Source: an uncultured Thiotrichaceae bacterium
Lineage (GTDB): Bacteria > Pseudomonadota > Gammaproteobacteria > Thiotrichales > Thiotrichaceae
DNA length: 64,000 nucleotides
Assembly (NCBI GenBank): GCA_902727985.1
Contig: CACVAY010000110.1
Coordinates: forward strand, 20,767 to 84,766
Direction of reading: 5' to 3'
Each line of letters begins with the position of its first letter. Positions within the stretch are counted from its first letter, which is position 1. A program made the position numbers and the translations under genes. Positions 1 to 8,266 of this stretch are shown piece after piece. A model generated the notes under the pieces. It did no database searches, had not been told where the DNA came from, and saw nothing but the letters and a program-made list of their open reading frames with translations.

Positions 1-1
1 C

Positions 2-43
2 TTCCCGTTACTCAGCCAACAGGAGGAAGCAAACAATGCATAA
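2..43 (+). CDS. glyQ: Glycyl-tRNA synthetase alpha subunit, 3' end only
   Basis: The frame starting at base 2 reads FPLLSQQEEANNA and stops at 41-43. The preceding gene in a glyQS operon is normally glyQ, whose product often ends in a GFPL-type stretch, so I read these 13 codons as its C-terminal tip. The stop lies 8 bases inside glyS, so the two subunits of the alpha2beta2 enzyme would be translationally coupled. The rest of the gene is outside the window. The assignment rests on position and the short FPLL match only. Confidence 0.7.
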   Translation, partial: FPLLSQQEEANNA

Positions 44-2096
44 AGATTTACTCATTGAGATTGGCACAGAAGAACTACCCCCAAAAGTACTTAAAAAACT
101 TTCTACTGCGTTTACCCAAGGTGTTGTTGCAGGTTTAAAAGATCAGAAACTTTCGCATGGTGACGTCCGCTCTTTCGCCTCACCACGTCGTCTAGCTATT
201 ACCATTGCTGATCTTGCTACCGAGCAAGATGATCAAGTGACTGAACGTAAAGGGCCCGCCACTAAAGCGGCTTTTGATGCTGATGGCAATCCAACCAAAG
301 CCATTCTTGGTTTTGCAAAATCATGTGGTGTGACCATCGATCAACTTGGCAAGCAAACCACTGATAAAGGGGAATGGTTTGTTTTCAACCAAACCAAAGC
401 AGGCCAGCAAACGGAAAGCTTATTGGCAGATATCATTACTCATTCATTAAATAAACTCCCGACACCTAAGCGCATGCGTTGGGGGGATAATGATGTGGAA
501 TTTGTCCGCCCTATGCATTGGGTCATTGTTATGATGGACGATACCGTCATCGATATGGAGATCATGGGTATCAGCTCTGACCGTATATCACGAGGTCATC
601 GCTTCCACCATCCTGAACCTATCAGCATAGATTCTGTTGAAAGCTACGAATCACAACTGCTTGATGCTTACGTTATCGCTGATTTCGAAAAACGTCGTGA
701 TACCGTTAGCGAGTCAGCTCATACAGCAGCCGAAAGCCTTGGCGGACAAGTCATCATTGATGAAGAGTTATTAGATGAAGTTACAGCCTTAGTTGAATGG
801 CCTGTTGCCGTAGCAGGGGGGTTTGAAGAGCAATACCTTGCCGTCCCTCAAGAGTGCTTAATCACAACGATGGAGTCACATCAAAAATATTTCGCGGTAG
901 TCGATAATAATGGCATGTTACTGCCGCATTTCATCACAACCAGTAATATTGAAAGTAAAAACGTGCGCGCTGTTCAAGAAGGAAATGAGCGTGTTATTCG
1001 CCCTCGTTTCAGTGATGCAGAATTCTTCTGGCAGCAAGATCAACTAAACCCATTATCATCACGCATCAAAGCGACAGAAAAAATTCTCTTCCAAAAGCAG
1101 CTTGGTACTCTCTTCGAAAAAACCCAACGTGTAGAGAAGCTTGCGACCTTTGTTGCTGAACAAACTGGTGCAAATGCCGAAGATGCAGCTCGCGCTGCTC
1201 AACTTTCGAAATGCGACCTAATGACCGACATGGTTGGTGAGTTCCCTAAGCTACAGGGCATTATGGGACGCTACTATGCGCTACAAGATGGCGAAACAGA
1301 AAATGTTGCTTGGGCACTAGAAGAGCAATATAACCCACGTTATGCTGGTGATGATCTGCCACAACATGAAGCTGGTTTGATCCTGTCACTGTCTGACAAG
1401 CTTGATACACTAATGGGTATTTTTGCTATTGGACAACGCCCAAGCGGTACTAAAGACCCTTTTGCTTTGCGTCGAGCAGCACTCGGGGTATTGCGCATTA
1501 TTATTGAAGGTGGACTAGATCTTGATTTGAAAGAGCTTCTGCACGTTTCAGCAGGTAATTTTTCTGACTCTGTAAAGGCGAATGAGAAAGTTGATGAAAC
1601 CTTCGATTACATCATCGAACGTCTCAATGCCTATTACAAAGACCAAGGTATAAGCTCTACTGTTGTCGATGCCGTTGCAAAATTGCTACCTACACGTCCT
1701 TTAGACTTCGACCAACGTGTAACAGCTGTTGCAAGCTTTAAAGATATGGCAGAAGCTGAATCATTAGCTGCGGCAAACAAACGAATCGGTAACATCCTAA
1801 AGAAACAAGATCAGGCAGTTAGCGAAACGGTGGATACAGACTTGTTTAAAGAAGCCGCTGAAGGAGAACTCCATGCTGCTTTACTCAAGCAGCAAGATAT
1901 TGTTTCACCACTGTTCGAAGAAGGTAATTACACAGACGCACTCAAATCACTTGCTGATTTACGTGACCCTGTCGATACATTTTTCGATGGTGTAATGGTT
2001 ATAGATGAGAATATGGCGCTTCGTGAGAACCGTCTCGCTTTACTCAACCAGCTTCGTAATACCTTCCTTAAAGTAGCCGATCTTTCGGTACTATAA
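36..2096 (+). CDS. glyS: Glycyl-tRNA synthetase beta subunit
   Basis: Beta subunit of the heterotetrameric bacterial glycyl-tRNA synthetase, which charges tRNA-Gly; the beta chain carries the tRNA-binding parts. The product is 686 aa, the usual length for the family. It opens with the characteristic LLIEIGTEELPPK and contains the conserved stretches SHQKYFAV and KLDTLMGIF, the latter from the HD-like middle region, followed by a C-terminal anticodon-binding domain. The ATG at 36 follows an excellent ribosome-binding site (AGGAGGA at 20-26). The gene overlaps the glyQ stop codon and is followed by a terminator. Confidence 0.97.
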   Translation: MHKDLLIEIGTEELPPKVLKKLSTAFTQGVVAGLKDQKLSHGDVRSFASPRRLAITIADLATEQDDQVTERKGPATKAAFDADGNPTKAILGFAKSCGVTIDQLGKQTTDKGEWFVFNQTKAGQQTESLLADIITHSLNKLPTPKRMRWGDNDVEFVRPMHWVIVMMDDTVIDMEIMGISSDRISRGHRFHHPEPISIDSVESYESQLLDAYVIADFEKRRDTVSESAHTAAESLGGQVIIDEELLDEVTALVEWPVAVAGGFEEQYLAVPQECLITTMESHQKYFAVVDNNGMLLPHFITTSNIESKNVRAVQEGNERVIRPRFSDAEFFWQQDQLNPLSSRIKATEKILFQKQLGTLFEKTQRVEKLATFVAEQTGANAEDAARAAQLSKCDLMTDMVGEFPKLQGIMGRYYALQDGETENVAWALEEQYNPRYAGDDLPQHEAGLILSLSDKLDTLMGIFAIGQRPSGTKDPFALRRAALGVLRIIIEGGLDLDLKELLHVSAGNFSDSVKANEKVDETFDYIIERLNAYYKDQGISSTVVDAVAKLLPTRPLDFDQRVTAVASFKDMAEAESLAAANKRIGNILKKQDQAVSETVDTDLFKEAAEGELHAALLKQQDIVSPLFEEGNYTDALKSLADLRDPVDTFFDGVMVIDENMALRENRLALLNQLRNTFLKVADLSVL

Positions 2097-2113
2097 ATTA
2101 CTATCTGTTATAT

Positions 2114-2147
2114 ATCAGGCAGCTTGCTTTAATGCTGCCTGATTTTG
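2114..2147 (+). terminator. Rho-independent terminator after glyS
   Basis: A perfect 10-bp stem, ATCAGGCAGC paired with GCTGCCTGAT, encloses a 10-base loop and is followed by a short T run. It starts 18 bases after the glyS stop codon and should end the glyQS transcript. Confidence 0.75.
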
Positions 2148-2332
2148 ATATCTGAATACCATCAAGTGACCCCCTCACTATTCAAAAGCATCACACTATT
2201 AGTGTGAAACTTAATAACAGCAAGTCTGTCTATCTTCCCAGATATTCTTTACCCCTCAGAATCACTTTTACGCTAAACTTAGTAAGCCTAAAATAATCAC
2301 TTTTACCATAGAATCCAGAAAAAACCATATAA

Positions 2333-3886
2333 ATGAAAAACATAGCTAACTCTTTTTTTAGAACAGCGTTGCAAAACAAACCTCATCTATTTATCTTGCT
2401 TTTCCTTCTGGTCTTATCCTGTATCTCCTTCTATACCACCTATGATGGACTGATTCGTTTCTCTTATGGCAGTTTCGATAAAACACCGATCGTATTTGTT
2501 GTTGTGCTATTTTTATTCGTGACGGTTCTACAGGGGATGCTGCTCTTTTCCCTCTTCGAACTTTTACGTAGTCGTATCTATTTAAAAGCTATTTGGCTAA
2601 TTGTATATATCGTTACTATGGGAGTGAGTGTCTTTTTTAGTTACAGTTTTTACTACAATCTATTTCGTGCAGAAAGTTACGCTTTTGATAACTTCTCTTC
2701 ACAACTCAATCGCGTCAAAGATTCAGCACAGGATTATCAAGATGCCTTTTCACAAATTAATGCCGATACGGTTAAGTTAGCCGACTACTCACGTAAACGT
2801 GCAGAAGAAGAACGGCAGTTTGGTGGAACTTGTGGCTATCAATCAGCGCCAAAGGCTGGCCCACGTAGCCGCTACCGGGATAAAGAAAAGCGCGTTTTTA
2901 CGGCGTTATCTGATGACATTACCGATCTCAATAAAAAAGTTTCAGCCGATATTCTACAATTAGAAGCACTGGTTAAAAAATACCAAAGAGACGATCAGGC
3001 TACCGAGAATATTCAAAACTCGATGAATAAGATTGTTCAGAGAGTGAATGGCTATCAGGAAAATGGCAAGTTACTCAACCTCAGCGCCACCTTGCGCGAC
3101 CACATGTATGAGAAGCGTAAAACTGATGGTAATCATGCAGATGGAATACCAATAACATGCCCGGATGATAATATCGATATCAAGGGCACCAGTATTCTCA
3201 AACAAATCGAGATTTTGCCTCAAGTATCTGATGTCGAACTGTTTGACCCAGATAGCGATCACCAGGTATTAGGGCGTGCATTGACCGTCTTTATGCAAAT
3301 ACCCAAAGCACTTTTGCCCGATACTTTCTGGGAACAGTTTATCCCCGAAAAAAATAGTGACCAAGCTGAAGCGACCAAGATTACCAATCTGGATTACTCA
3401 CCTCTCATTCTGGGAGGACTCATCGATCTCTTTATCTTTATTGTAGGACTGGCTGATGGGTTGGAAAACCGTCAATACCGCTGGGCACAACGACAATTCA
3501 AAGGACGCTACATTCAATCGGATGATATTCCGAGATTTGGTGACATTGCCAATGAAATCTTATTTATTGAACATCTGCGTAATTTTATTTATCGAGATCG
3601 ATGGAGTTTAACCATCATCATACCCAGTAATCCACTCACGCTACCCGTATCTGAACGGGGGATATTTGATTTGATAGAAGCACTTGAAGCTTTCGAAATT
3701 CTCAAGAGGCCACAGAAACAAAATCTGCCTTTTGCGTCTTTACCTCCATCCATGCAAACTTCATTTTCAATGCTCTTTAATGATGCTCAAGGAAGAGAAT
3801 TTACGGTATATAAACTCCCCACTTCACTCTGGAGAGAGCTTCAACAAGCCTATTATTCACACCATTTACAGGTAAATAAGCTCTAG
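2333..3886 (+). CDS. Unknown four-pass membrane protein with large periplasmic loop
   Basis: I do not recognise this 517-aa protein. Hydrophobic segments at about residues 18-38, 52-75, 86-108 and 357-377 look like membrane helices. Positive residues after helix 2 and helix 4 put those ends in the cytoplasm. Residues 110-355 would then be a largely helical, probably coiled-coil, periplasmic domain with two cysteines (C167 in GGTCGYQSAP and C276) that could form a disulphide. The last 140 residues would be cytosolic. It stands alone with a weak ribosome-binding site. Its stop is 3 bases from the convergent stop of the next gene. The topology is inferred by eye. Confidence 0.8.
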   Translation: MKNIANSFFRTALQNKPHLFILLFLLVLSCISFYTTYDGLIRFSYGSFDKTPIVFVVVLFLFVTVLQGMLLFSLFELLRSRIYLKAIWLIVYIVTMGVSVFFSYSFYYNLFRAESYAFDNFSSQLNRVKDSAQDYQDAFSQINADTVKLADYSRKRAEEERQFGGTCGYQSAPKAGPRSRYRDKEKRVFTALSDDITDLNKKVSADILQLEALVKKYQRDDQATENIQNSMNKIVQRVNGYQENGKLLNLSATLRDHMYEKRKTDGNHADGIPITCPDDNIDIKGTSILKQIEILPQVSDVELFDPDSDHQVLGRALTVFMQIPKALLPDTFWEQFIPEKNSDQAEATKITNLDYSPLILGGLIDLFIFIVGLADGLENRQYRWAQRQFKGRYIQSDDIPRFGDIANEILFIEHLRNFIYRDRWSLTIIIPSNPLTLPVSERGIFDLIEALEAFEILKRPQKQNLPFASLPPSMQTSFSMLFNDAQGREFTVYKLPTSLWRELQQAYYSHHLQVNKL

Positions 3887-3889
3887 GTG

Positions 3890-4600
3890 CTACCTTTGAT
3901 GAAAGGTCAGCACTAAGACATCACGATAAGCTAATTCCCCTTTGCGTAAAGGATGAATTGAGCTAACGCTGTGAAACAGCTTCTTATCATTTAGCAACAC
4001 AGCATCACCCGGTTGCGCTAACATACCTTCAAAGATAGTATCTCTATTTTTATATAAGCGTGTCACACCACCTTCGATGTTGTGTCGCTTGATTAGCATG
4101 ATGAATACATATTCTGCACCATCTTGATGAATCCCCTCAGGTGTTGGCTTTCCTTCCTGCTTTTCATCCCCCGTTATCCTGAACTGATGGCATTGCACTT
4201 TCCAGTTTTGTGCATCAGGCCGACTGATCATCGCAATACTCCAATTCAACACTTGTTGAAAAACAGGATTATTCAATACCGATGGAGAAAATGTAGCAAA
4301 GTTTCTTGAGAAACCGCCATTCAAACGATTGTATGAACTGTTTTGGTAATGGGGTTCATAAGGCAGTACATGCGTTTTATTAGTGCTTACCTCTAATACA
4401 ACATAACGTCGATAACGATAGGTTCCCGCATCTCTGAGATAGACATCTTGAGGGAGTTGCGACCATGTTTGACTCAATTGTTCAAAATGTTGATTGCCAT
4501 TACCCAAGTTAAGCGCTGCATAACGAGATGAATCTCTAGGCAAACAGTAACCTATATGCTGAAGATCAAGATATAGTAATAGTGATGGTTTTCGTAGCAT
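3890..4600 (-). CDS. 2OG-Fe(II) dioxygenase family protein
   Basis: Probable 2-oxoglutarate and Fe(II)-dependent oxygenase of the PF10014 type, the family that includes the Bacillus L-isoleucine 4-hydroxylase. From the ATG at 4600 the protein has 236 aa. It shows the HxD metal motif in GIHQDGAEYVF (H158, D160), a distal histidine in KLFHSVSS (H210) and an arginine in YRDVLVLTF (R226) suited to bind 2-oxoglutarate. A TTG 10 codons upstream could also start translation, but neither site has a clear ribosome-binding site. The substrate cannot be told from sequence; a free amino acid is plausible by family. It is monocistronic and convergent with the preceding gene. Confidence 0.8.
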   Translation of the reverse strand: MLRKPSLLLYLDLQHIGYCLPRDSSRYAALNLGNGNQHFEQLSQTWSQLPQDVYLRDAGTYRYRRYVVLEVSTNKTHVLPYEPHYQNSSYNRLNGGFSRNFATFSPSVLNNPVFQQVLNWSIAMISRPDAQNWKVQCHQFRITGDEKQEGKPTPEGIHQDGAEYVFIMLIKRHNIEGGVTRLYKNRDTIFEGMLAQPGDAVLLNDKKLFHSVSSIHPLRKGELAYRDVLVLTFHQR

Positions 4601-4803
4601 ATTGAATTTACTGTATAAAAATTCTAGCAATTGTTAGCAGATAATAATCTGTGTTTTTCCGCATTACTACGCTCTTTCTCATATAACCAAAATTGTATTT
4701 CAGCATACACCCCGTCAAAAAAAAAGCGCGTTAAAAATCTGGTAATATCGCAAAAAAACTGATATTAATCACGCTAATTACAACAACTCACTTAGGAGGA
4801 AAC

Positions 4804-5205
4804 ATGTCAGAATTATTTTCTGAAGACTGGATGAAGGCACTTAAAGACGAATGGAATAACGACCCAGAGGTATCAGACGCATTAGCAGCAATCGGTTTTA
4901 ATTCGGTTATTGGCTGTGGTTTTAAAGACGGCGAGACAGTTGGTGTCTTTGTAGTGGAGCAGGGCGTTTGTACGAGCGCTGGCGCATACAATGGCGAAGA
5001 GCTTGATTGGGATATGCGCGCAGATAAAAAGAACTGGATGAAATGGGTTTCCAAAGGCATTGGTATGGGAGGTCTTGGCATGGCTTATGCCAGCGGCAAG
5101 CTTAAGTTCTTCAAAGGCGACTTTGGCGCAATGATGAAGAACCCGAAAATGGCAGGGCCTTTTGTTAAAAGCTTTGGTTTGATGAAAAATATTCCAACGA
5201 CATAA
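4804..5205 (+). CDS. SCP2-type sterol-transfer-like domain protein
   Basis: A 133-aa soluble protein that resembles the SCP2 sterol/lipid-carrier fold as found in small stand-alone bacterial proteins. Visible features are an N-terminal helix with SEDWMKALKDEWNND, a beta-rich middle, and a C-terminal part with LKFFKGDFGAMMKNPKMAGPF, like the KLKIKGD region of the fold. Bacterial members are thought to bind lipids or acyl groups; the ligand here is unknown. The start is decided by a very strong site, TTAGGAGG, just before the ATG. It is monocistronic with its own terminator, suggesting an abundant protein. Confidence 0.72.
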   Translation: MSELFSEDWMKALKDEWNNDPEVSDALAAIGFNSVIGCGFKDGETVGVFVVEQGVCTSAGAYNGEELDWDMRADKKNWMKWVSKGIGMGGLGMAYASGKLKFFKGDFGAMMKNPKMAGPFVKSFGLMKNIPTT

Positions 5206-5226
5206 ACACCCTAGCTGTTTTTGAAA

Positions 5227-5262
5227 AAGGCCAACTGTAATTTCGCAGTTGGCCTTGTCATG
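5227..5262 (+). terminator. Terminator after the SCP2-like gene
   Basis: A perfect 11-bp stem, AAGGCCAACTG paired with CAGTTGGCCTT, encloses an 8-base loop 21 bases after the stop codon. The downstream T run is short, so termination may be partial. Confidence 0.65.
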
Positions 5263-5543
5263 GGCATTCATGCCCCATGTAACACATACGTAAGCTATCT
5301 TACGTAATTTTCTATGATGTGATCAACACCTTTACCTGAGACCTCATAAACTCAACAATGGCATAGATACCAACATATCGATGAATATACTGCCGCCTAT
5401 GAAATACCTCGAGATTATAGATCACATAGTATCTCCGAATCAGTTTGCCAGATACTGGTACCGTCGCTACACTTCACATCATCAGCCTTTATTTCCAAAT
5501 TGCTTTAATCGTAGTCATCCAAACTGAGTGGAGTGCTTGGAGC
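5263..5543. other. Intergenic stretch, no gene recognised
   Basis: This stretch lies between two 3' ends. The only open frame of note is a 48-codon rightward one at 5381-5527. It has no ribosome-binding site and no similarity I recognise. I see no terminator for the leftward nadE-tmcA transcript and no repeat. Confidence 0.5.
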
Positions 5544-6203
5544 TCAGCCAGGTAGAGGCGGAGGTTTCTTTCCTGACAGGGGTACAAGAGGTGGCTCATC
5601 CTTCACAGATGTTGACTGATGTGGCAAGGGAGGAGGGGTAGACGCAATATCCACTTTTTGAGTGGCTGCTATAGGTATAATGACACGCTTTACTTTTCTT
5701 TCTTTTCGCAGAATAACTCGCTCTGAAGGCAATGCTTTTATTTCTTCTTTAACCACCTCTTCAACATGACTTCCCCATGCCGCTAAACGAAATAAAGTCC
5801 CCCCTGCGACAAGAATAAAACTCATATACCAAAGATAAAAACCAAGCCCAACATCAATCACCTCCTCTGAACTATCGAAAGGCACTTTTTTAAATAAAAA
5901 GGCTTCAGATGCAACAAGAATAGCAAACACAGCAAGTAACAGGGCAAACTGCGGCTTTCGACTAGAGACGCGGATGGCGATAATTGCCAAGGGCAGGGCA
6001 TACCAGGCAAACTGAAAGGTAATAAAGCCTAACCAACCCATTGCTAACACCCAATAGCCCAATATATCTTGGGACTGCGTGATGAAGGCAGGCAAAAATA
6101 AGGACAAAAGAAAGAGTACAGCCGCTAAAAAATAGGCTGCAAATGAAAGACTTTTTAGCTGGGTATTATTTCCCTGCCATCTGGTTTTAGCTTGTGTATT
6201 CAT
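5544..6203 (-). CDS. Unknown membrane protein with proline-rich tail
   Basis: I do not recognise this protein. From the ATG at 6203 it has 219 aa and about four hydrophobic segments in its first 140 residues. A charged cytosolic-looking tail follows, ending in two PPPLP motifs and the terminal KKPPPLPG. The ATG overlaps the tmcA stop as ATGA, which favours this start over a longer frame reaching 6308 inside tmcA. It is the last gene of the nadE-tmcA operon. The PPPLP repeats suggest a binding partner for a proline-recognising domain, which is speculation. Confidence 0.72.
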   Translation of the reverse strand: MNTQAKTRWQGNNTQLKSLSFAAYFLAAVLFLLSLFLPAFITQSQDILGYWVLAMGWLGFITFQFAWYALPLAIIAIRVSSRKPQFALLLAVFAILVASEAFLFKKVPFDSSEEVIDVGLGFYLWYMSFILVAGGTLFRLAAWGSHVEEVVKEEIKALPSERVILRKERKVKRVIIPIAATQKVDIASTPPPLPHQSTSVKDEPPLVPLSGKKPPPLPG

Positions 6204-8266
6204 GATTGTATTGGCAATTCCCCTTGCTGACAGGCTCTCAGGAAATATATTACCTGTCGCAAACGCTCCTTCGTCTGACGCTTCCCTTGAAACTCTAGCG
6301 TTGAGCATACGTCACGCCATGATTGATTTTCAATAACTTTTGCATTCACTAAGGCATTATCACGTTCATCAAGCGGGCTTTCTAACTTAGAATCTGCGTT
6401 GGCGTAACATGCGAACCATTTTTGAATGGCATAGAGGCAGGATTCTAAAGAGCGATTACCATCACAGTAAGAATCAACGTCTCGCTTATCGTAGCTATCA
6501 AACTCATCGTTTATCGATGAAAGCTCTACGCCTAAAACATCTAACGTTTTACCCAGGATATCTGCATATTCACTATCTCGCAACGCACTAAACTGTTTGT
6601 TAAATCTCATGAAACAAGGCTCTATAAGCTCCATCACGTGTGGCAATGTTGCAGACACCATCATGACGGAACGATGCCCACTGCTCTTATCTCGGCGCAT
6701 ACCAACACGCACAACCTGATAACCCGTGTTTCGCCAAAATTGTGCAATCCTCGTACCCGTCAGAGCATACGAGGTACTCCAATAGTCACATGACTTACCC
6801 GTTTGCTGCATATAAGCCAGCAAAGCACGACCAACCCCACGTTCTTGAAGCTGTGGATGTACCACAATACGCATAATACGCTCTGTGGTGAGCACTGCTA
6901 TTTCGGGCATTCCCAGATGATTGATCAAAGACTGAGGAATTAAATGTCCCCGTGGTCGGCGTTTTCCATAATGAATTTGCTGCGCCAACTCCTCATTAAA
7001 ACCGCCTTCTTGTACTGTTAACGCTACCGCTATAACGTTATTCTGATACTTTGCAATATAGACCTTAACGCCCATGCCATCTAACAAATGGCGTAGGTCT
7101 GAAGGTCGTGTCTGGTAATGAGCAATCACTAATAAACTGACCATCTCTTTGAGCAATGCTTCATCTTGCATTAACTGCGTACGCGAGACTTCCATAAATT
7201 GACAAGCTTTGGAACCGAAATGGTTACTTGAAGAAAGGGGGGGCAAGACAACATCCAAGAGCAAACTACTATGAATAAACCGCTCGAGGGGATCATCTTC
7301 AGCATAGCGAATGGGCTTCTGCATGGATAATTCTGTCCAATCAGGATACTTTTTATGTAAATACTGTCGCAAACGAATACTAAAACCATGTCCTGATCCT
7401 TCGTATCCCTGTAAGGTCGTCGATAAAACAACTCTTGGGTAATGCTCCAGAATTTGCTTTAAAGCATGGATTGATAGCGTCGCTGCTTCATCAATAAAGA
7501 GAAGATCTATAGCTTCTGCCTTCTCCAATAATTCTTCTACCGTTTTGAAGGCAACCTGCTCTTCTAAATCCTCCCCCTGTTGATAAAAACTATTTAGAGA
7601 TAATTTACTGGGTGCATATACGCCAATTTTTAGACCTTGATTATCGATGATCTGATTAACAAATAAGGCGAGTGCCGAAGACTTTCCTCTGCCACGATCT
7701 GCTTGAATGACGACAGGCCATGCAACATCATTTTCCTGAATGTCGAGCAAGCTTTGAATAAGTTGCTCTTGATCATGAGTCGATGCCAGAATAGGGGGGC
7801 GAATAGCTTCTATTTGAGGCAGGTCAGATGATTGCTGCGTAAGGATCTCTGGAAAACTGCTGCTCTGTAAGAAGCGAATAAAACGCTGTAAGAATCGTTG
7901 TTGAATATCTTCTTCTTTATGCGGCCAATTTAGATAACGAACTGAAAAGGGGTCTGCATAGTTCTTCCACGCGGCAAACTCAGGGCTTAACAATATTAAA
8001 CATCCTCCTGCCACAATCGTACCCGTACAGGCTGCTAAGGCATCGGGATCGAAGCCTGCAAACATATCAAACACGACACAACGGTATTCCTTGCCTAATA
8101 TGCTATTAATGTCTCCTACTTTGTGCCGGCCATCACGTGCCGCATAGCGTAGGATTTGCGCTTCTGCTTGCTGACTGAGTACATGGTCCACTGTGTCTTT
8201 TGCCCAAGCTTCATCGCCTGATATCACCAGCAAACGACGATGGGCCAAACCACGATCATCAAACAT
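6200..8266 (-). CDS. tmcA: tRNA(Met) cytidine acetyltransferase TmcA
   Basis: Acetylates the wobble cytidine of elongator tRNA-Met (ac4C34) using acetyl-CoA and ATP, which prevents misreading of AUA. The 688-aa length fits the family. Domain order is an N-terminal TmcA-specific domain, then a RecD-like helicase domain with Walker A ADRGRGKSS at about 189-197 and Walker B LLFIDEAA near 255, then a GNAT acetyltransferase with VHPQLQERGVGRALL, then a C-terminal tRNA-binding region. The start codon shares one base with the nadE stop (TGATG), and the stop overlaps the next ATG, so all three genes should be co-translated. Confidence 0.93.
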   Translation of the reverse strand: MFDDRGLAHRRLLVISGDEAWAKDTVDHVLSQQAEAQILRYAARDGRHKVGDINSILGKEYRCVVFDMFAGFDPDALAACTGTIVAGGCLILLSPEFAAWKNYADPFSVRYLNWPHKEEDIQQRFLQRFIRFLQSSSFPEILTQQSSDLPQIEAIRPPILASTHDQEQLIQSLLDIQENDVAWPVVIQADRGRGKSSALALFVNQIIDNQGLKIGVYAPSKLSLNSFYQQGEDLEEQVAFKTVEELLEKAEAIDLLFIDEAATLSIHALKQILEHYPRVVLSTTLQGYEGSGHGFSIRLRQYLHKKYPDWTELSMQKPIRYAEDDPLERFIHSSLLLDVVLPPLSSSNHFGSKACQFMEVSRTQLMQDEALLKEMVSLLVIAHYQTRPSDLRHLLDGMGVKVYIAKYQNNVIAVALTVQEGGFNEELAQQIHYGKRRPRGHLIPQSLINHLGMPEIAVLTTERIMRIVVHPQLQERGVGRALLAYMQQTGKSCDYWSTSYALTGTRIAQFWRNTGYQVVRVGMRRDKSSGHRSVMMVSATLPHVMELIEPCFMRFNKQFSALRDSEYADILGKTLDVLGVELSSINDEFDSYDKRDVDSYCDGNRSLESCLYAIQKWFACYANADSKLESPLDERDNALVNAKVIENQSWRDVCSTLEFQGKRQTKERLRQVIYFLRACQQGELPIQS

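Noticed and set aside
5381..5527. 48-codon rightward open frame in the gap before the proline-tailed gene
   Set aside because: No ribosome-binding site, no similarity recognised, and a length expected by chance in AT-rich DNA.
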